DNA of 64,000 nt from positions 372,001 to 436,000 of the forward strand of contig NZ_NXEJ01000004.1 in NCBI RefSeq assembly GCF_002915175.1, written 5' to 3'. This document shows, piece after piece, positions 63,618 to 64,000 of this stretch (position 1 is the stretch's first letter; each line of letters begins with the position of its first letter). Under the pieces are notes generated by a model, which saw only the letters and a program-made list of their open reading frames with translations, searched no databases and had not been told where the DNA came from. This DNA is from Agrobacterium rosae. GTDB taxonomy: Bacteria > Pseudomonadota > Alphaproteobacteria > Rhizobiales > Rhizobiaceae. A program made the position numbers and the translations under genes.

Positions 63618-64000
63618 ATGCGGGACATTCAGACGGTTATCAATTCCATCACCGAAAAAATGCAGCCGCGACTGGGTGCCGCGAAGGTGGCCGATTATAT
63701 TCCCGAGCTTGCCAAGGTCGATCCAAAGCAGTTCGGCATTGCCGTGACCACCGTGGACGGTCAAACCTTTGTGGCTGGCGACGCAAAGGTGCAGTTTTCG
63801 ATACAGAGTATCTCCAAGGTGTTCATGCTGACACTTGCGCTGGGCAAGACGGGAGAGAGTGTGTGGAAGCGGGTAGGGCGCGAACCCTCCGGTTCTGCTT
63901 TCAACTCCATCGTTCAGCTGGAGCGGGAGATGGGCATTCCACGCAACCCCTTCGTCAACGCCGGTGCCATTGTCGTTACCGATATGGTTCTGGCGGGCCA
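63618..64000 (+). CDS. glsA: Glutaminase, N-terminal part
   Basis: The gene runs off the end of the window; 127 residues are visible from [20 protein letters not shown]. The serine nucleophile motif [13 protein letters not shown] has the S-x-x-K pair of the beta-lactamase-like fold, and [14 protein letters not shown] fits the family. Glutaminase splits glutamine to glutamate and ammonia. AGGGGC lies six bases before the ATG. It is on the same strand as the L,D-transpeptidase gene but behind a terminator. Confidence 0.93.
   Translation, partial: MRDIQTVINSITEKMQPRLGAAKVADYIPELAKVDPKQFGIAVTTVDGQTFVAGDAKVQFSIQSISKVFMLTLALGKTGESVWKRVGREPSGSAFNSIVQLEREMGIPRNPFVNAGAIVVTDMVLAG

Noticed and set aside
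1..64000. CRISPR arrays, prophage genes, transposases
   Set aside because: No regular spacer-repeat array, no phage structural or integrase gene and no transposase was found among the supported genes.

Overview
The window is a piece of an alphaproteobacterial main chromosome, almost certainly from the Rhizobiaceae (Agrobacterium/Rhizobium group). The evidence is gene content: an aapJQMP general amino-acid ABC operon, ExoR, a PopZ-type polar organiser next to valS, a DUF6105 protein, DUF3126 and DUF982 proteins, and the block dgt-argS-SPOR-nagZ-scpAB-tatABC-serS-surE-pcm-LysM/M23. Composition is about 60% GC in the core genes. No prophage, insertion sequence, CRISPR array or plasmid gene was seen. 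The species cannot be fixed from the sequence alone.

Layout. 1-3.7 kb: end of an acyl-CoA dehydrogenase gene, a decayed HicA-type toxin beside an intact DUF1902 partner, a coupled pair of tiny membrane proteins, a TetR regulator, a DUF6105 pair and ruvX. 3.7-8 kb: YjdM-like protein, UPF0173 hydrolase, M48 protease and gatCA. 7.9-8.6 kb: a long palindromic repeat and an unexplained hairpin-rich stretch. 8.6-17 kb: recJ, tRNA-Glu, a low-GC zeta-toxin-like module, DUF3126, cysE, a hydrolase, a zinc-finger protein, an FAD monooxygenase and a metC-like gene. 17.5-22 kb: aapJQMP. 22-26.4 kb: universal stress protein behind an FNR/FixK-like box, a CinA-type MoCF protein, several microproteins, tRNA-Cys, DUF3309 and a Pcm-like methyltransferase. 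26.6-35 kb: popZ, valS, a FadL-family porin, exoR, xthA, erpA. 35-51 kb: the conserved dgt-to-dipM block. 51-55.4 kb: moaA followed by a chain of four overlapping genes (DMT transporter, MFS transporter, mobA, mobB). 55.5-64 kb: DUF971, a CPA2 antiporter, a PPOX protein, a diguanylate cyclase, fumC, an L,D-transpeptidase and the start of glsA.

How the genes work together. Four themes recur: translation (gatCA, valS, argS, serS, two tRNAs), envelope and division (tatABC, nagZ, SPOR protein, DipM/NlpD-like factor, L,D-transpeptidase, PopZ, ExoR), chromosome handling (ruvX, recJ, scpAB, xthA, dgt), and sulfur/nitrogen/cofactor metabolism (cysE, metC, aap, glsA, moaA, mobAB).

I found no clear new multi-gene system. 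The best leads are the chained transporter-molybdenum-cofactor operon, the structured non-coding stretch at 8.1-8.6 kb, the compact low-GC zeta-like module, the twice-frameshifted hicA, several unlisted microproteins with strong ribosome binding sites, and a dispersed family of intergenic palindromes with at least five copies.
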